64,000 bases of DNA, from NCBI RefSeq assembly GCF_025506275.1, contig NZ_QYCP01000094.1, forward strand, positions 203,331 through 267,330, in the 5' to 3' direction. This stretch comes from Brevibacterium permense (GTDB taxonomy: Bacteria; Actinomycetota; Actinomycetes; Actinomycetales; Brevibacteriaceae). Under the pieces are notes generated by a model that was given only the letters and a program-made list of their open reading frames with translations, did no database searches and was not told the origin of the DNA. The position numbers were made by a program, and so were the translations under genes. Of this stretch, positions 44,566-53,619 are shown piece after piece. How positions within the stretch are numbered: position 1 is the stretch's first letter; each line of letters starts with the position of its first letter.

Positions 44566-46539
44566 ATGACCACAACGACGGAACAGTCGACGTCCACTCT
44601 CGACCCGGTGACCTTCGAAGTGCTGAAGAACGCCTTCGCCACCAGCGTCGACCTCATGAGCGAGCAGATCCTCCGGACCTGCTATTCGTTCGTCATCTAT
44701 TCCCGCGACTTCTCGTCAGCTCTCTGCGACCGCTACGGAAACACCGTCATGCAGGGCAGTGCTGACATCGCCGTCCACGTCGGCACCCTGCATTTTCAGT
44801 GCAAGGCCGTGATGGAGGAGTTCGGCGACGATATCAACCCCGGCGACGTCTTCCTCATCAACGACCCATACCGCGGCGGCACGCACTTCAACGATGTCAG
44901 CTTCATCCGTCCGATCTTCGCGGACGACGAGATCATCGGCTTCGCGCAGAACAAGGGGCATTGGGCCGATATCGGTGGATCCGTACCCGGCTCGTTCGAT
45001 GTCTCGGCCAGTGAGCACTTCGGTGAAGGGCTGCGCATCACCCCGCTGCGGGTGTGGCACAAGGGCCGGTTCCTCCACGATGTCGCGCAGCTGCTCGTAT
45101 CGAATACTCGCGCTCCGGACCAAGCGCTCGGTGATCTCAACGCCCAGGCCGAGGCCACTGCCGTATGCGAACGTGAAGTGCTTCGACTCGTCGACAAATA
45201 TTCGAAGGACACGGTCCTCGACGCGATGCAGGAGACGCAGGACTATGTGTGCCGCACGGTTCTCGCCGGCCTCGGCGACCTGCCGAAAGGCGAGTGGGAG
45301 ACCGTCGACTTCCTCGACGGCGACCCCGCCAAGGGTGAGGGTCTGGCTCCGATCCGCGTGAAGCTCACCCTCGACGGAACAGGCATCCACTACGACCTGA
45401 CCGGCTCCGCCGAAGCGGTCTCGACCTTCCTCAACTCCGGCTATGGGACGACGTTCTCAGCGATCTATGCAGGGACGAAGACGTTCTTCCCGGAGGTACC
45501 CCTCAACTCCGGCTTCTATCAGGCGGTGACCGCAGAGATCGGAGAGGAGGGAACTGTCGTCAATGCCGGCTGGCCGCATGCGGTGACCGGGTTCTGCTCG
45601 GGGCCGTACGAGAAGGTCATGAACGCGATCTTCGAATTGTGGTCCCACATCATGCCCGAACGCGCGATGGCGTGCGCGTTCAATCTCGAGTATCTGCTCG
45701 TCGGCGGGCATGATGCCAGGTCCGAGTCGAGCCCATACTTCATGTGGTACGACTGGATGGCCGGAGGCTGGGGCGGCCGGTCGACGAAGGACGGATCGTC
45801 GGCGACATCACCGGTGTTCGGCACCGGACTCGCAGTCCAGCCGGTCGAAGGTCAGGAGCGCTTGACCCCGGTAGTCACCACCCAGCATTCGATCAACATC
45901 GACTCAGGCGGTCCCGGCAGATTCCGCGGAGGCTGCGGAGTCAATAAGGGCGGCATCCTCACCGATGCAACCGGTGCCGTGATGAGCTACTGCTGTGACC
46001 GCGGCCGGTCGACGACGTGGGGCATCAATGGCGGACTGCCATCGATCCCACACGGAGTCTGGCTCAATCCTTCGTCGGAGAACCCGCGCTACCTGGGTGC
46101 CACATTCTCGAACGTCGCCATCAGCCCCGGAGACACGTTCGAACGTCCCAGCGCCGGAGGCGGCGGCTTCGGTGACCCACTGGAACGGACCACTGCAGAG
46201 GTGCTCGAGGACGTCATCGACGGCTACGTCTCCATCGACCGCGCGGCCAAGGACTACGGTGTCGTCATCCGTGAGATCGATGCCGAGCTCGACGAATACG
46301 AGATCGACGAAGCCGCGACAGGACAGGAACGGGACCGGATCCGGTCCGCACGCGCATCCTGGCTGGAGGCCGACCCGACCGAGGTGGCCCGCCGATACCG
46401 TGATGGTGAGATCACCGTCCACGACGTCATCCGCCAGTACGGCGTCGTCCTCGATTGGGGCACCGGTGAACTGCTCGAAAAGTCAACGGGACAGTTCCGC
46501 GACAGTATGCGGGCTCGGTCCGCGGCCCACTGGAGCTGA
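44566..46539 (+). CDS. hyuB: Hydantoinase/oxoprolinase B subunit
   Basis: 657 residues. LDPVTFEVLKNAF, FLINDPYRGGTHFNDVSFI and GHWADIGGSVPGS are the Hydantoinase_B blocks with likely metal and substrate ligands, followed by RPSAGGGGFGDPLER near residue 540. GAGGAG precedes ATG 44566. The last ~100 residues (WLEADPTEVARRYRDGEI) are a family-typical extension. Works with HyuA. Confidence 0.92.
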   Translation: MTTTTEQSTSTLDPVTFEVLKNAFATSVDLMSEQILRTCYSFVIYSRDFSSALCDRYGNTVMQGSADIAVHVGTLHFQCKAVMEEFGDDINPGDVFLINDPYRGGTHFNDVSFIRPIFADDEIIGFAQNKGHWADIGGSVPGSFDVSASEHFGEGLRITPLRVWHKGRFLHDVAQLLVSNTRAPDQALGDLNAQAEATAVCEREVLRLVDKYSKDTVLDAMQETQDYVCRTVLAGLGDLPKGEWETVDFLDGDPAKGEGLAPIRVKLTLDGTGIHYDLTGSAEAVSTFLNSGYGTTFSAIYAGTKTFFPEVPLNSGFYQAVTAEIGEEGTVVNAGWPHAVTGFCSGPYEKVMNAIFELWSHIMPERAMACAFNLEYLLVGGHDARSESSPYFMWYDWMAGGWGGRSTKDGSSATSPVFGTGLAVQPVEGQERLTPVVTTQHSINIDSGGPGRFRGGCGVNKGGILTDATGAVMSYCCDRGRSTTWGINGGLPSIPHGVWLNPSSENPRYLGATFSNVAISPGDTFERPSAGGGGFGDPLERTTAEVLEDVIDGYVSIDRAAKDYGVVIREIDAELDEYEIDEAATGQERDRIRSARASWLEADPTEVARRYRDGEITVHDVIRQYGVVLDWGTGELLEKSTGQFRDSMRARSAAHWS

Positions 46540-46549
46540 AGCTTCCGGT

Positions 46550-46590
46550 CAATCGGGGCGCTCGTCCACTCGGGGCGAGCGCCCCGATTG
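46550..46590 (+). terminator. Strong hairpin terminator after hyuAB
   Basis: CAATCGGGGCGCTCG and CGAGCGCCCCGATTG form a perfect 15-bp stem with an 11-nt loop, 11 nt past the hyuB stop, followed by CTTGACCTTT. It separates hyuAB from the nitrilase gene, which must then have its own promoter or depend on read-through. Confidence 0.85.
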
Positions 46591-46660
46591 CTTGACCTTT
46601 CCCACCTCGCGATCGAGAGTAAGAGCAGAAGCAGTTGTCGAGCGAAGAAGGTCGAGCAGT

Positions 46661-47581
46661 ATGCACACAGTGGCAGTCGTCCAGTCGGGGTCCGTGCCCT
46701 TCGATGCCGATGCGTCGGTCGACAAGGCGATCGCCAGGCTGCGTGAAGCCGCCGGCAACGGGGCTGAGCTCGTCGTGTTCCCCGAAGCATTCATCGGCGG
46801 CTATCCGAAGGGCAGCACGTTCGGTGCTCCCGTGGGGATGCGCACCGGGCAGGGGCGCGCGCAGTTCGAGCGGTACTTCGACGGCGCGGTCACCGTCGAT
46901 GGCCCCGAGATGGGCAGGCTCGCCGAGGCAGCCCGCGAGGTCGGTGCCTTCGTCGTCATCGGCATCATCGAACGTTCCGGCAACACCCTCTATTGCACAG
47001 CAGTGTTGATCGACCCGGAACTCGGGATCGTCGGCGCACACCGGAAGCTCATGCCCACCGGCACCGAGCGTGTGATCTGGGGCTTCGGGGACGGATCGAC
47101 TCTCGACACGATGGACACACCTTTCGGCCGGGTGGGCAGTGTCATCTGTTGGGAGAACTACATGCCGCTGCTGCGCCAGGCGATGTATGCCAAGGGGGTC
47201 GAACTCTACTGCGCGCCGACCGTCGATGACCGCCCGACGTGGACGGCGACGATGACGCATATCGCCTTGGAGGGCCGCACTCACGTGCTCTCGGCATGCC
47301 AGTTCATCACGAAGAGCGAATTCCCCGACGACCATCCCTTCGACGAAGAACTGCCCTACGGTGAGACCGCCATCCGCGGCGGCAGCGTCATCATCGCACC
47401 TACCGGCGAGGTGCTGGCCGGACCGGTCTACGAAGAAGAGACGATCCTCTACGCCGACATCGACCCCGGGGCCAAAACCCGTTCGCACCTCGACTTCGAC
47501 CCGGTCGGCCACTACTCCCGGCCGGACGTCTTCGAGCTGCGAGTCGACACCCGCGCGAAAGGTTCCGTGTCGTTCGAGTGA
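46661..47581 (+). CDS. Nitrilase (carbon-nitrogen hydrolase)
   Basis: 306 residues. Catalytic triad is complete: Glu42 in FPEAFIGGYPKG, Lys129 in AHRKLMPTG and Cys163 in VICWENYMPLLR. GGYPKG and the CWENYMPL form put it with true nitrilases rather than omega-amidases. It converts an organic nitrile to a carboxylate and ammonia. ATG 46661 is the family start; an open frame reaching back to 45995 overlaps hyuB and is not coding. The neighbouring hyuAB may act on a related nitrogen compound, but a terminator lies between them. Confidence 0.92.
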   Translation: MHTVAVVQSGSVPFDADASVDKAIARLREAAGNGAELVVFPEAFIGGYPKGSTFGAPVGMRTGQGRAQFERYFDGAVTVDGPEMGRLAEAAREVGAFVVIGIIERSGNTLYCTAVLIDPELGIVGAHRKLMPTGTERVIWGFGDGSTLDTMDTPFGRVGSVICWENYMPLLRQAMYAKGVELYCAPTVDDRPTWTATMTHIALEGRTHVLSACQFITKSEFPDDHPFDEELPYGETAIRGGSVIIAPTGEVLAGPVYEEETILYADIDPGAKTRSHLDFDPVGHYSRPDVFELRVDTRAKGSVSFE

Positions 47582-47655
47582 TGCGGCGGGCGGCCAATCA
47601 CGTCGGCCGCCCGCGTCGCTCGACTCCGCGCCTGCCGGCCCGAACTTCTGGCCAC

Positions 47656-47711
47656 ATCACTTTTTGGACAGATCATCGGTTCGCAACCTGATGACCTGTC
47701 CAAATAGTGAT
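47656..47711. repeat. Imperfect 56-bp palindrome between convergent genes
   Basis: ATCACTTTTTGGACAG at the left pairs with CTGTCCAAATAGTGAT at the right; the interior (TCATC...GATGA, GGTT...AACC) also pairs with small gaps. It lies between the nitrilase stop (47581) and the PepSY gene stop (47787). It could be a bidirectional terminator or fused ends of a lost insertion element. The rest of the 205-bp gap shows nothing else. Confidence 0.6.
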
Positions 47712-47786
47712 GACAGTCCGCACCTAACGTGATGTCGACTTGCACCTGAAGTGTTGTTTCGGCACGTTGCTGGGAGGCTGCGCTCG

Positions 47787-49259
47787 TCAGCTCGCCATGG
47801 CCCGCCGCTCGCGTCGCTGCGTCCTCAGCCCGAGCAGCACGTCGAGGATGAGGAACACGATGAGGCTGATGCCCACCAGCGGCAGGAACAACCCGATTGC
47901 GACGGCGGCGAGGACAACCGCACCGACGCCCCACAACGGCGCATCAGCCAGTGCTCCACGAGACGGCGCGAAGCCGAACTTCTTTGCCGGATTCCGCCGC
48001 GGCCGCCGCTGCCACCACATGACGTAACCCCATACGACCATGGCCGCGATGCCGAGCGCGAGGACGCAGAGCACGATCTGATTGACCAGTCCGAACAGTG
48101 TGCCCATGTGCAGGTCGATGCCCCAGCGGGCGAGTTTCGCCGCCGCACCGTAATCGGAGAAGTCGACCCTGTCGGTCACTTCCATCGTCTCGGGGTCGAA
48201 GGCGACGGCGTCGACCTTCGTGGGGAAGCTGCGTTGGATCTCCTGAACCACCCAGGCCGAATCGGCATCGGCCGGAGGCAGGATCTCGACGAGCCCGGTA
48301 TCGATATTGACGTCGTGCCCCATCGACAGCACCATGTCGAAGTCGGCGGGATCGATCGCGGCGTGATCGGCGGCGCTGTCGGCCTCCTCAGCGGCGGAAC
48401 TGTCACCGTGGTGATGAGCGTGCTCATCTGTTGCCGAGGCTCCGCCGAGTTCAGTCGAGACCGCAGGCGTCTCCCAGCTCAGCGCCGCACGCAGTTTCGT
48501 CACGTTCTCCCCACCGAGCTGTGACCAGGTGATGCCGGTGGCCGAGAGGAAGAGCATGCCGATGACCGCCCACACTCCGACAGAGGCATGCCAGGAGAAG
48601 GTGCGTCTCAGCCCCTTCCCTTTTCGGCTCGGTCGCAGCATCGCGGTCGGCTTCCGCGTCCGGCGAGCACGGAGGATCCACAGCACGAGCCCCGCTGCGG
48701 CGACGATTCCCAGCCACGAGGCGGCGAGTTCGCTGTAGAGCCGCCCGACGTCGCCGAGGTGGAGGCTGCGGTGCATCTGGTCGATCCAGGTCCGCAGCGG
48801 CAGGGCACCCGAGGTTCCGTAGACGGTAAGGTCACCGACCACCTCGGCGGTTCCGGGATCGACGAAGATCGCACGGGATTCGCTCTCGCCGAGGCTGGGG
48901 TCGTCATACATCACGCGGGTGGTGTCGCCCGGTTCGGGCGCCGGCCGCACGGCAGACAGCGTCGCGTCGCTGTCTTTGATGACGGTGTTCGCGGCCTCGA
49001 TCTGGTCGGCCAGTGGCAGCGGATGGTCGGTGGCCGGGACGCTGAGTTCGTCGGCGTAGATCGCTCTCTCCACCGTCGGGCTGATGGCGTAGGCCGCCCC
49101 GGTGAGCGCGGCGATGAGGATGAACGGACCGATGAGAATGCCCGCATAGAAGTGGAGACGGCGCAGGAGCTGGCCGAGCCACGGTCTGCCACGTCTGGGT
49201 CGGAGCGGTCGAGTGTTGGAGTCGGAGTTTTCGGGCACGGTTGACGAAGGTGTGGTCAT
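47787..49259 (-). CDS. PepSY-associated TM-helix protein
   Basis: 490 residues. TM at ~35-60 (LHFYAGILIGPFILIAALTGA), a PepSY-like external domain, TMs near 170 and 215 (HASVGVWAVIGMLFLSATGI), a second external domain with a His-rich insert (DEHAHHHGDS), and two or three C-terminal TMs. The architecture is that of PepSY_TM proteins, often near metal or siderophore reductases. The last TM block reads LFGLVNQIVLCVLALGIAAMVV with a WWQRRP tail. It follows the His/Met-rich membrane gene by 137 nt on the same strand. Confidence 0.88.
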   Translation of the reverse strand: MTTPSSTVPENSDSNTRPLRPRRGRPWLGQLLRRLHFYAGILIGPFILIAALTGAAYAISPTVERAIYADELSVPATDHPLPLADQIEAANTVIKDSDATLSAVRPAPEPGDTTRVMYDDPSLGESESRAIFVDPGTAEVVGDLTVYGTSGALPLRTWIDQMHRSLHLGDVGRLYSELAASWLGIVAAAGLVLWILRARRTRKPTAMLRPSRKGKGLRRTFSWHASVGVWAVIGMLFLSATGITWSQLGGENVTKLRAALSWETPAVSTELGGASATDEHAHHHGDSSAAEEADSAADHAAIDPADFDMVLSMGHDVNIDTGLVEILPPADADSAWVVQEIQRSFPTKVDAVAFDPETMEVTDRVDFSDYGAAAKLARWGIDLHMGTLFGLVNQIVLCVLALGIAAMVVWGYVMWWQRRPRRNPAKKFGFAPSRGALADAPLWGVGAVVLAAVAIGLFLPLVGISLIVFLILDVLLGLRTQRRERRAMAS

Positions 49260-49396
49260 GTTGATGCTTTCTCTCAGTTGTGCTGAGCCGGATCGGGTCG
49301 GCCCGATGTCTGTGACGTGCAGATGCGGTCGACGGCCAGATGGGTCAGCAATGATGGCACCGGCTCATGAGAGCCGATGCGCGGATGTGATGAGTG

Positions 49397-50116
49397 TCAG
49401 AAAGCAGGCTGCGGTGGTCCGCGCCGCAGCACCGGAGATCGGCATACGCCGAGGTTGCGTGGCAGCTCGGGCTCGAAGCCGAACAGCGACCGAGGTTTCT
49501 CGATCGGTGCCCTGAGGACGACGAGGCGAGGAATGACCGCTCGGACGATGAGGCGGGCGAATTCGCCGAGCATGATCGGCAGTCGCTCGACCCAATAGAT
49601 CATCGCGATCGTCACGACTCCCGCAATGCAGTGAGCCAGCAGCATCGCCGGCGACGAATGCGAATGCATCTCAGCGGCTGCGCCCATAGATCCGTCCATG
49701 GCAGACATGGCCGCAGAATCATGGGTCATCGGCATCGCGCCGCCGTGCATCGAGTGCATCGACGCGTGGTCGGCACCATGTGACGGTGAGTGGTGGGAGT
49801 GCGAGCCGAGAAGCGCGGCGAGTCCGCTGTCGAACCTCGCCGAGGCAGTCGGTGCGTCAGAGGCGTGCGGCGTGAAGATGGAGAACAGGAGGTGGAAGAG
49901 CGTCTGGCTGATTCCGACGGAGACGGTCAGTCGAGGGAGAGACAGGCGGCGCCCCGCGAGGAGAACGCAGACAAGGGTTGACAGTGCCAGTGGCACGATG
50001 ATGCCCATCGCGGTCGGAAAGGATCCCCCGCCGAGGATGTGCGACGTCAGAGCGACGAAGGTGGCGAACGCTGCGGCCAGGGTGCCGCGCAGAGCGCGCC
50101 GGTGCCTGGCTCTCAT
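49397..50116 (-). CDS. His/Met-rich membrane protein, possibly copper-related
   Basis: About 239 residues. Three hydrophobic helices in the first ~75 residues, then a long loop dense in His, Met and Ser (SHSHHSPSHGADHASMHSMH and more), one or two helices (MLLAHCIAGVVTIAMIYW), and a basic tail. The composition is typical of copper-binding loops. Start uncertain: ATG 50116, GTG 50122 or an upstream start to 50182. It precedes the PepSY protein, which also has a His insert, so a joint role in metal handling is possible. No family name can be given safely. Confidence 0.65.
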   Translation of the reverse strand: MRARHRRALRGTLAAAFATFVALTSHILGGGSFPTAMGIIVPLALSTLVCVLLAGRRLSLPRLTVSVGISQTLFHLLFSIFTPHASDAPTASARFDSGLAALLGSHSHHSPSHGADHASMHSMHGGAMPMTHDSAAMSAMDGSMGAAAEMHSHSSPAMLLAHCIAGVVTIAMIYWVERLPIMLGEFARLIVRAVIPRLVVLRAPIEKPRSLFGFEPELPRNLGVCRSPVLRRGPPQPAF

Positions 50117-50399
50117 CCTCACGGTTTCATTCTCACACAAGTAGTCGTATTCCAAGAGATCGTCGGCGCGGTTCACCGCCACGAGTGGAAGGACTGAACG
50201 TGGCCTTTATCGCACAATCAAACGCCTACAGGGTTCAGGGCTCCTGGTAAGCACGGCAGATGACACACTGCGGACCGGGACGAACTGAAGCGGCTGTCCC
50301 TGACCCCGCTGGGCGCAAGCGACCTGACGAGGATCCGGGGTCAGCTCGGCGAGGTGCCGGGTCGATAGCTTCGTTATTCGTGACTGCCACCCGTCGTCG

Positions 50400-50790
50400 A
50401 CCGGGTTGCCGGGTGGAAGGTGGCCCTCGGCGATGCGCTCGTGGCCGGCGGCGGCCAGGGCCTTCCAAGATGCTGGATTTCCAGCGATCACGGGCACGAC
50501 GACTGCCGGGGCCGCGGGACGTCGGCCAGCGCGATGAGTTCACTCTGCTCGTCCGCGTAGTCCCAGGTTCTGCTGCGTTGGATGAACCTGATCGGTACTC
50601 CGGCCTCCTCGACGATGAAGTCATCCGAGGGCTCCGTCCCGTCGACGCTGCCGCCGAAGTCCCGCTCGATCGCCTCCAGAGTGGTCTCGTGATTCCAGAA
50701 TCGGGCAACGCGGGACGAACCGAGCCACCGCGCGAGCAACGGAAAGTCAGCCCTGGTCGTTCGTCGGAATTCCGCGTGTCCTCGCGCTCG
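50400..50790 (-). pseudogene. AAC(6')-type aminoglycoside acetyltransferase, decayed
   Basis: N-terminal part (minus strand, ~50790-50510): FRRTTRADFPLLARWLGSSR, then FWNHETTLEAIERDFG and FIQRSRTWDYADE, matching GNAT proteins of the AAC(6') group. It is followed in a different frame by a C-terminal piece, PVIAGNPASWKALAAAGHE ... HLPPGNPVDD (~50497-50405). The core with the acetyl-CoA loop, about 50 codons, is missing between them. With deletion and frameshift it cannot be functional. The rest of 50117-50399 shows no recognisable gene. Confidence 0.75.
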
Positions 50791-50811
50791 GGTTCACACG
50801 TTGCCGTGCCG

Positions 50812-50897
50812 CCTCACATCTCTTCGTGGGTGAGCGGATCCCGGTCCTTCATCCGACCGCGCTCGAGTCCGGAGATCGCGGCCACCTCGGCGGGGGT
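50812..50897. repeat. 86-bp direct repeat, left copy (duplicated reductase 3' end)
   Basis: Matches 54228-54313 at 85 of 86 positions (c at 50835 against a at 54251), at a constant offset of 3416 bp. It encodes the last 27 codons and stop of the aldo/keto reductase, here fused in frame to the permease gene. Homology ends sharply at both borders. Confidence 0.95.
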
Positions 50898-52322
50898 TTT
50901 CCGCTCGACCTCAGCGCTTCGCCGCTTGCCGATGAAACAGCCGCCGATGAACGCGGCGAAGGGAATCAGCGCCAATCCGGTGCTCAGACCGACACTGCCG
51001 CTGGTGACCAGAGTGAAATTCGACAGCACGAGAATCATCCCTCCGATCAAACCCACAGCAGCGGTCACAGGAATAATGATCGTCCGCAGTACGCGCCCTG
51101 CCCGCGCCTGAGAGTCGCGGGCGAAGAACACAAGGACTGCCAGCGATGTCGTCAGCATGAGAATGATCATGCCAACCGTCGCCACTCCCGCCATGGACCC
51201 GAAGACCCCCACAAGCGGATCGACGCCGAACGCGGCGAATACTGCCACGAGGACGCCTGCCGTGCATGTCTGCACGATCGACGAGAATGACGGCGAATGA
51301 TGCTTTGGATGCACCGTGGCCAATCGCCGTGGGAGCACACGCATTCCCGCCAACACGAACTGGTATCTGGCGATGACATTATGAAACGACAGCACGCAGG
51401 CGAAAAGACTCGTCAGCAGGAGGACGTTGACGATATCGCGCCCGATTCCGCCCAGTTGATCACGTGTCGTGTCGAGCAGCATATTCGCGTTTCCGTCCAA
51501 AGTTCGCTGGGCCACATCGGCGATGGCATCGGGACCGACAGCGACGACGAAAGCCCAACAGGTGAACGCATAGAAGCCGCCGATGAGTAAAACCGCCGTG
51601 TAAGTGGCCCTGGGAACAGTCTTCTCAGGACGATCCGCTTCATCGCGGAACACCGCGGTCGACTCGAAGCCGATGAAGCCGGTCAGCGCGAACAGCACAG
51701 CCACTCCGATCGCGCCGTCGGCAAACGTGCCCGGTTCGAACGACTCCATGGTGACACCCGACGGCCCCGGATTCACGAGAATGGCGGCGTCGAGGACGAG
51801 AACGATAGCGATCTCCGCCACTAGTGCAACTCCCAGCACCTTGGCGCTGAGATCGATGTGGCGATAGCCGAGGAACGCCACGATGGCGAGAGTGAACAGA
51901 GAGTACACAGGCCACGGGACGGTCGGCCCACCGTAGAAGCGAACGGTGTCGTCGATGGCCCAGCCGATGTATCCGTATATCCCGGCTTGGATCGCAGTGT
52001 AGGCGACGAGTGCGACTGCGGCGATTCCCATGCCCGCTCGCCTGCCCAGGCCCAGAGTCACGTAGGAGAAGAATGCACCCGCTTCACGCACATGGGGTGT
52101 CATGGCGACGAAGCCGACGGAGAAGAGCAGCAGGATAGCCGCGGCGAGGAGGAATCCGACAGGTGCACCTGCGCCATTGCCCATTCCGAGAGCTAGGGGC
52201 ATGTTTCCGCCGATGACCGTCAACGGCGCGGCCGCCGCTACGACCATGAAGACGATTCCGATGGTCCCCAGTCGTCCTGTCAGGCGATCAGGTTTCTCTG
52301 TCACGGTCCTTGTCGTGTTCAT
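50814..52322 (-). CDS. APC-superfamily permease with a C-terminal tail from an aldo/keto reductase
   Basis: 502 residues, about 12 TM helices; FALTGFIGFESTAVFRDEADRP is the APC signature (GFEST...E). AAGGAGGA precedes ATG 52322. The last 27 residues, from TPAEVAAISGLERG to DPLTHEEM, are identical to the end of the reductase at 54230 and have no place in a permease. The native tail probably ended near KRRSAEVERK and was replaced during a recombination that made the 86-bp repeats. It lies 65 nt after the S58 peptidase on the same strand, so it likely imports peptides or amino acid amides for it. Confidence 0.9.
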   Translation of the reverse strand: MNTTRTVTEKPDRLTGRLGTIGIVFMVVAAAAPLTVIGGNMPLALGMGNGAGAPVGFLLAAAILLLFSVGFVAMTPHVREAGAFFSYVTLGLGRRAGMGIAAVALVAYTAIQAGIYGYIGWAIDDTVRFYGGPTVPWPVYSLFTLAIVAFLGYRHIDLSAKVLGVALVAEIAIVLVLDAAILVNPGPSGVTMESFEPGTFADGAIGVAVLFALTGFIGFESTAVFRDEADRPEKTVPRATYTAVLLIGGFYAFTCWAFVVAVGPDAIADVAQRTLDGNANMLLDTTRDQLGGIGRDIVNVLLLTSLFACVLSFHNVIARYQFVLAGMRVLPRRLATVHPKHHSPSFSSIVQTCTAGVLVAVFAAFGVDPLVGVFGSMAGVATVGMIILMLTTSLAVLVFFARDSQARAGRVLRTIIIPVTAAVGLIGGMILVLSNFTLVTSGSVGLSTGLALIPFAAFIGGCFIGKRRSAEVERKTPAEVAAISGLERGRMKDRDPLTHEEM

Positions 52323-52387
52323 GACGTCCTCCTTGACGTTCACAATTGAAGGGGTTCTCAGCAGTGCGCCGAAAAGCAGCCCCGACC

Positions 52388-53488
52388 TCACTCGAGGCTC
52401 ATAGCTGCCTTGAGCAGTTCGTGGTCGATGGCATGGGCGGTGATACCGTTCGGGCCGGTCAATGTAGAGGCGGCAATCATGCAGTTGAGGATCGCTTCTT
52501 CGGTCGACTCAACGACCAGGTCGAAGAACGCGGTCATGAGCTGAGGGGCCATCATCGACACATCTACTGTCGCCCGTTCGACCTGCGGGTCCTCGTCCCA
52601 TTGGTAGGGAGGGATACCGCGATTGCCGGTGGAGAAGGCAAGCATGAGATCGCCGCTGTACTGCTCACCAGTCCCGCCCATGCGCCCGACTCCGAGGGCT
52701 GCCCTCTGAGCAATACGCGCGCATTGATGCGGCAGGAAAGGCGCGTCGGTTGCCACGATCACGACGATGGAACCCGAACCTCGTTCGAACTCTCGCGGTA
52801 ATTCGGGAACCGGTACCGCGCCGGGCCCAATTTTCGTGCCGACGGGTACTCCTTCGACGCTCAGTCTCTCGCGTCGCCCATGATTGGCCTGAACGAAGAC
52901 ACCCAACGTGAAACGCCCTGCGGCAGTATCGATCACCCGCGAAGACGTGCCCGATCCCCCTTTGAACTCGTGACAGATCATCCCCGTGCCTCCACCGACG
53001 TTGCCCTCGGCCGGAGCGTGCGTCGATGCGCCACGCAGGGCCTCGGACACATGCCGGCGAGTCACATGATGACCGTCGATGTCATTGAGCAGACCGTCAT
53101 AGGTTTCGGCGACCACCGGCAAACACCAGTACAACCCCGGTCCGCGGCGAGCAACTTGTTCCGCGACCAGAGCATCTCGAACTACGCCGAGACTGTGCGT
53201 ATTGGTCAGCCCGATGGGCGAGGTCAGCTCTCCTGCCTCGCGTATCCACTCGAGGCCAGTCATCTCTCCGCTTCCATTGAGACGATGGGCGCCCGCGAAG
53301 ACCGGCTCGGTCCAGATGTCGTCGTGAGGGACGATCATCGTCACACCGGTGTTCGCCGATGAAACTCCATCCACCGCGCTTCCGCCGATGGTCGAATAGC
53401 CGACCCGAACGCCCGGAACATCAGTGATGGCGTTGAGCGGGCCAGTCCGATGGCTACCGACATCAATGCCGAGATCTCGTGCTCTCAC
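52388..53488 (-). CDS. S58-family (DmpA-like) aminopeptidase
   Basis: 366 residues. GPLNAITDVPGVRVG and GNVGGGTGMICHEFKGG are family blocks, and GSIVVIVATDAPFLP contains the self-cleavage site, with Ser240 after Gly239 becoming the N-terminal nucleophile of the beta chain. Family members release N-terminal D- or L-residues or beta-amino acids from peptides and amides. GTG 53488 follows GAGGAG. It is divergent from the TetR gene and co-directional with the permease; all three lie inside the 86-bp direct repeats. Confidence 0.92.
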   Translation of the reverse strand: MRARDLGIDVGSHRTGPLNAITDVPGVRVGYSTIGGSAVDGVSSANTGVTMIVPHDDIWTEPVFAGAHRLNGSGEMTGLEWIREAGELTSPIGLTNTHSLGVVRDALVAEQVARRGPGLYWCLPVVAETYDGLLNDIDGHHVTRRHVSEALRGASTHAPAEGNVGGGTGMICHEFKGGSGTSSRVIDTAAGRFTLGVFVQANHGRRERLSVEGVPVGTKIGPGAVPVPELPREFERGSGSIVVIVATDAPFLPHQCARIAQRAALGVGRMGGTGEQYSGDLMLAFSTGNRGIPPYQWDEDPQVERATVDVSMMAPQLMTAFFDLVVESTEEAILNCMIAASTLTGPNGITAHAIDHELLKAAMSLE

Positions 53489-53511
53489 AGTTCTCCTCGC
53501 GTTTTTTTCCT

Positions 53512-53525
53512 ATTATGAAAATAAT
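53512..53525. promoter_or_regulatory. Candidate TetR operator
   Basis: ATTAT-GAAA-ATAAT is an AT-rich inverted repeat in the 131-bp gap between the divergent peptidase (start 53488) and TetR (start 53620) genes. Position favours control of the peptidase/permease promoter; the repeat is short, so this is tentative. Confidence 0.4.
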
Positions 53526-53619
53526 GATCCATCGCCGACAGATGCACAAGACCTGATTCGATGAATCGTGCGAAGTCGGTAATCTTGGCAGGAGCACCCG
53601 GACCGAGCGGAAGAGATCA

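Noticed and set aside
45995..46660. Extension of the nitrilase frame into hyuB
   Set aside because: It crosses the 15-bp terminator and overlaps hyuB; the nitrilase N-terminus begins at ATG 46661.
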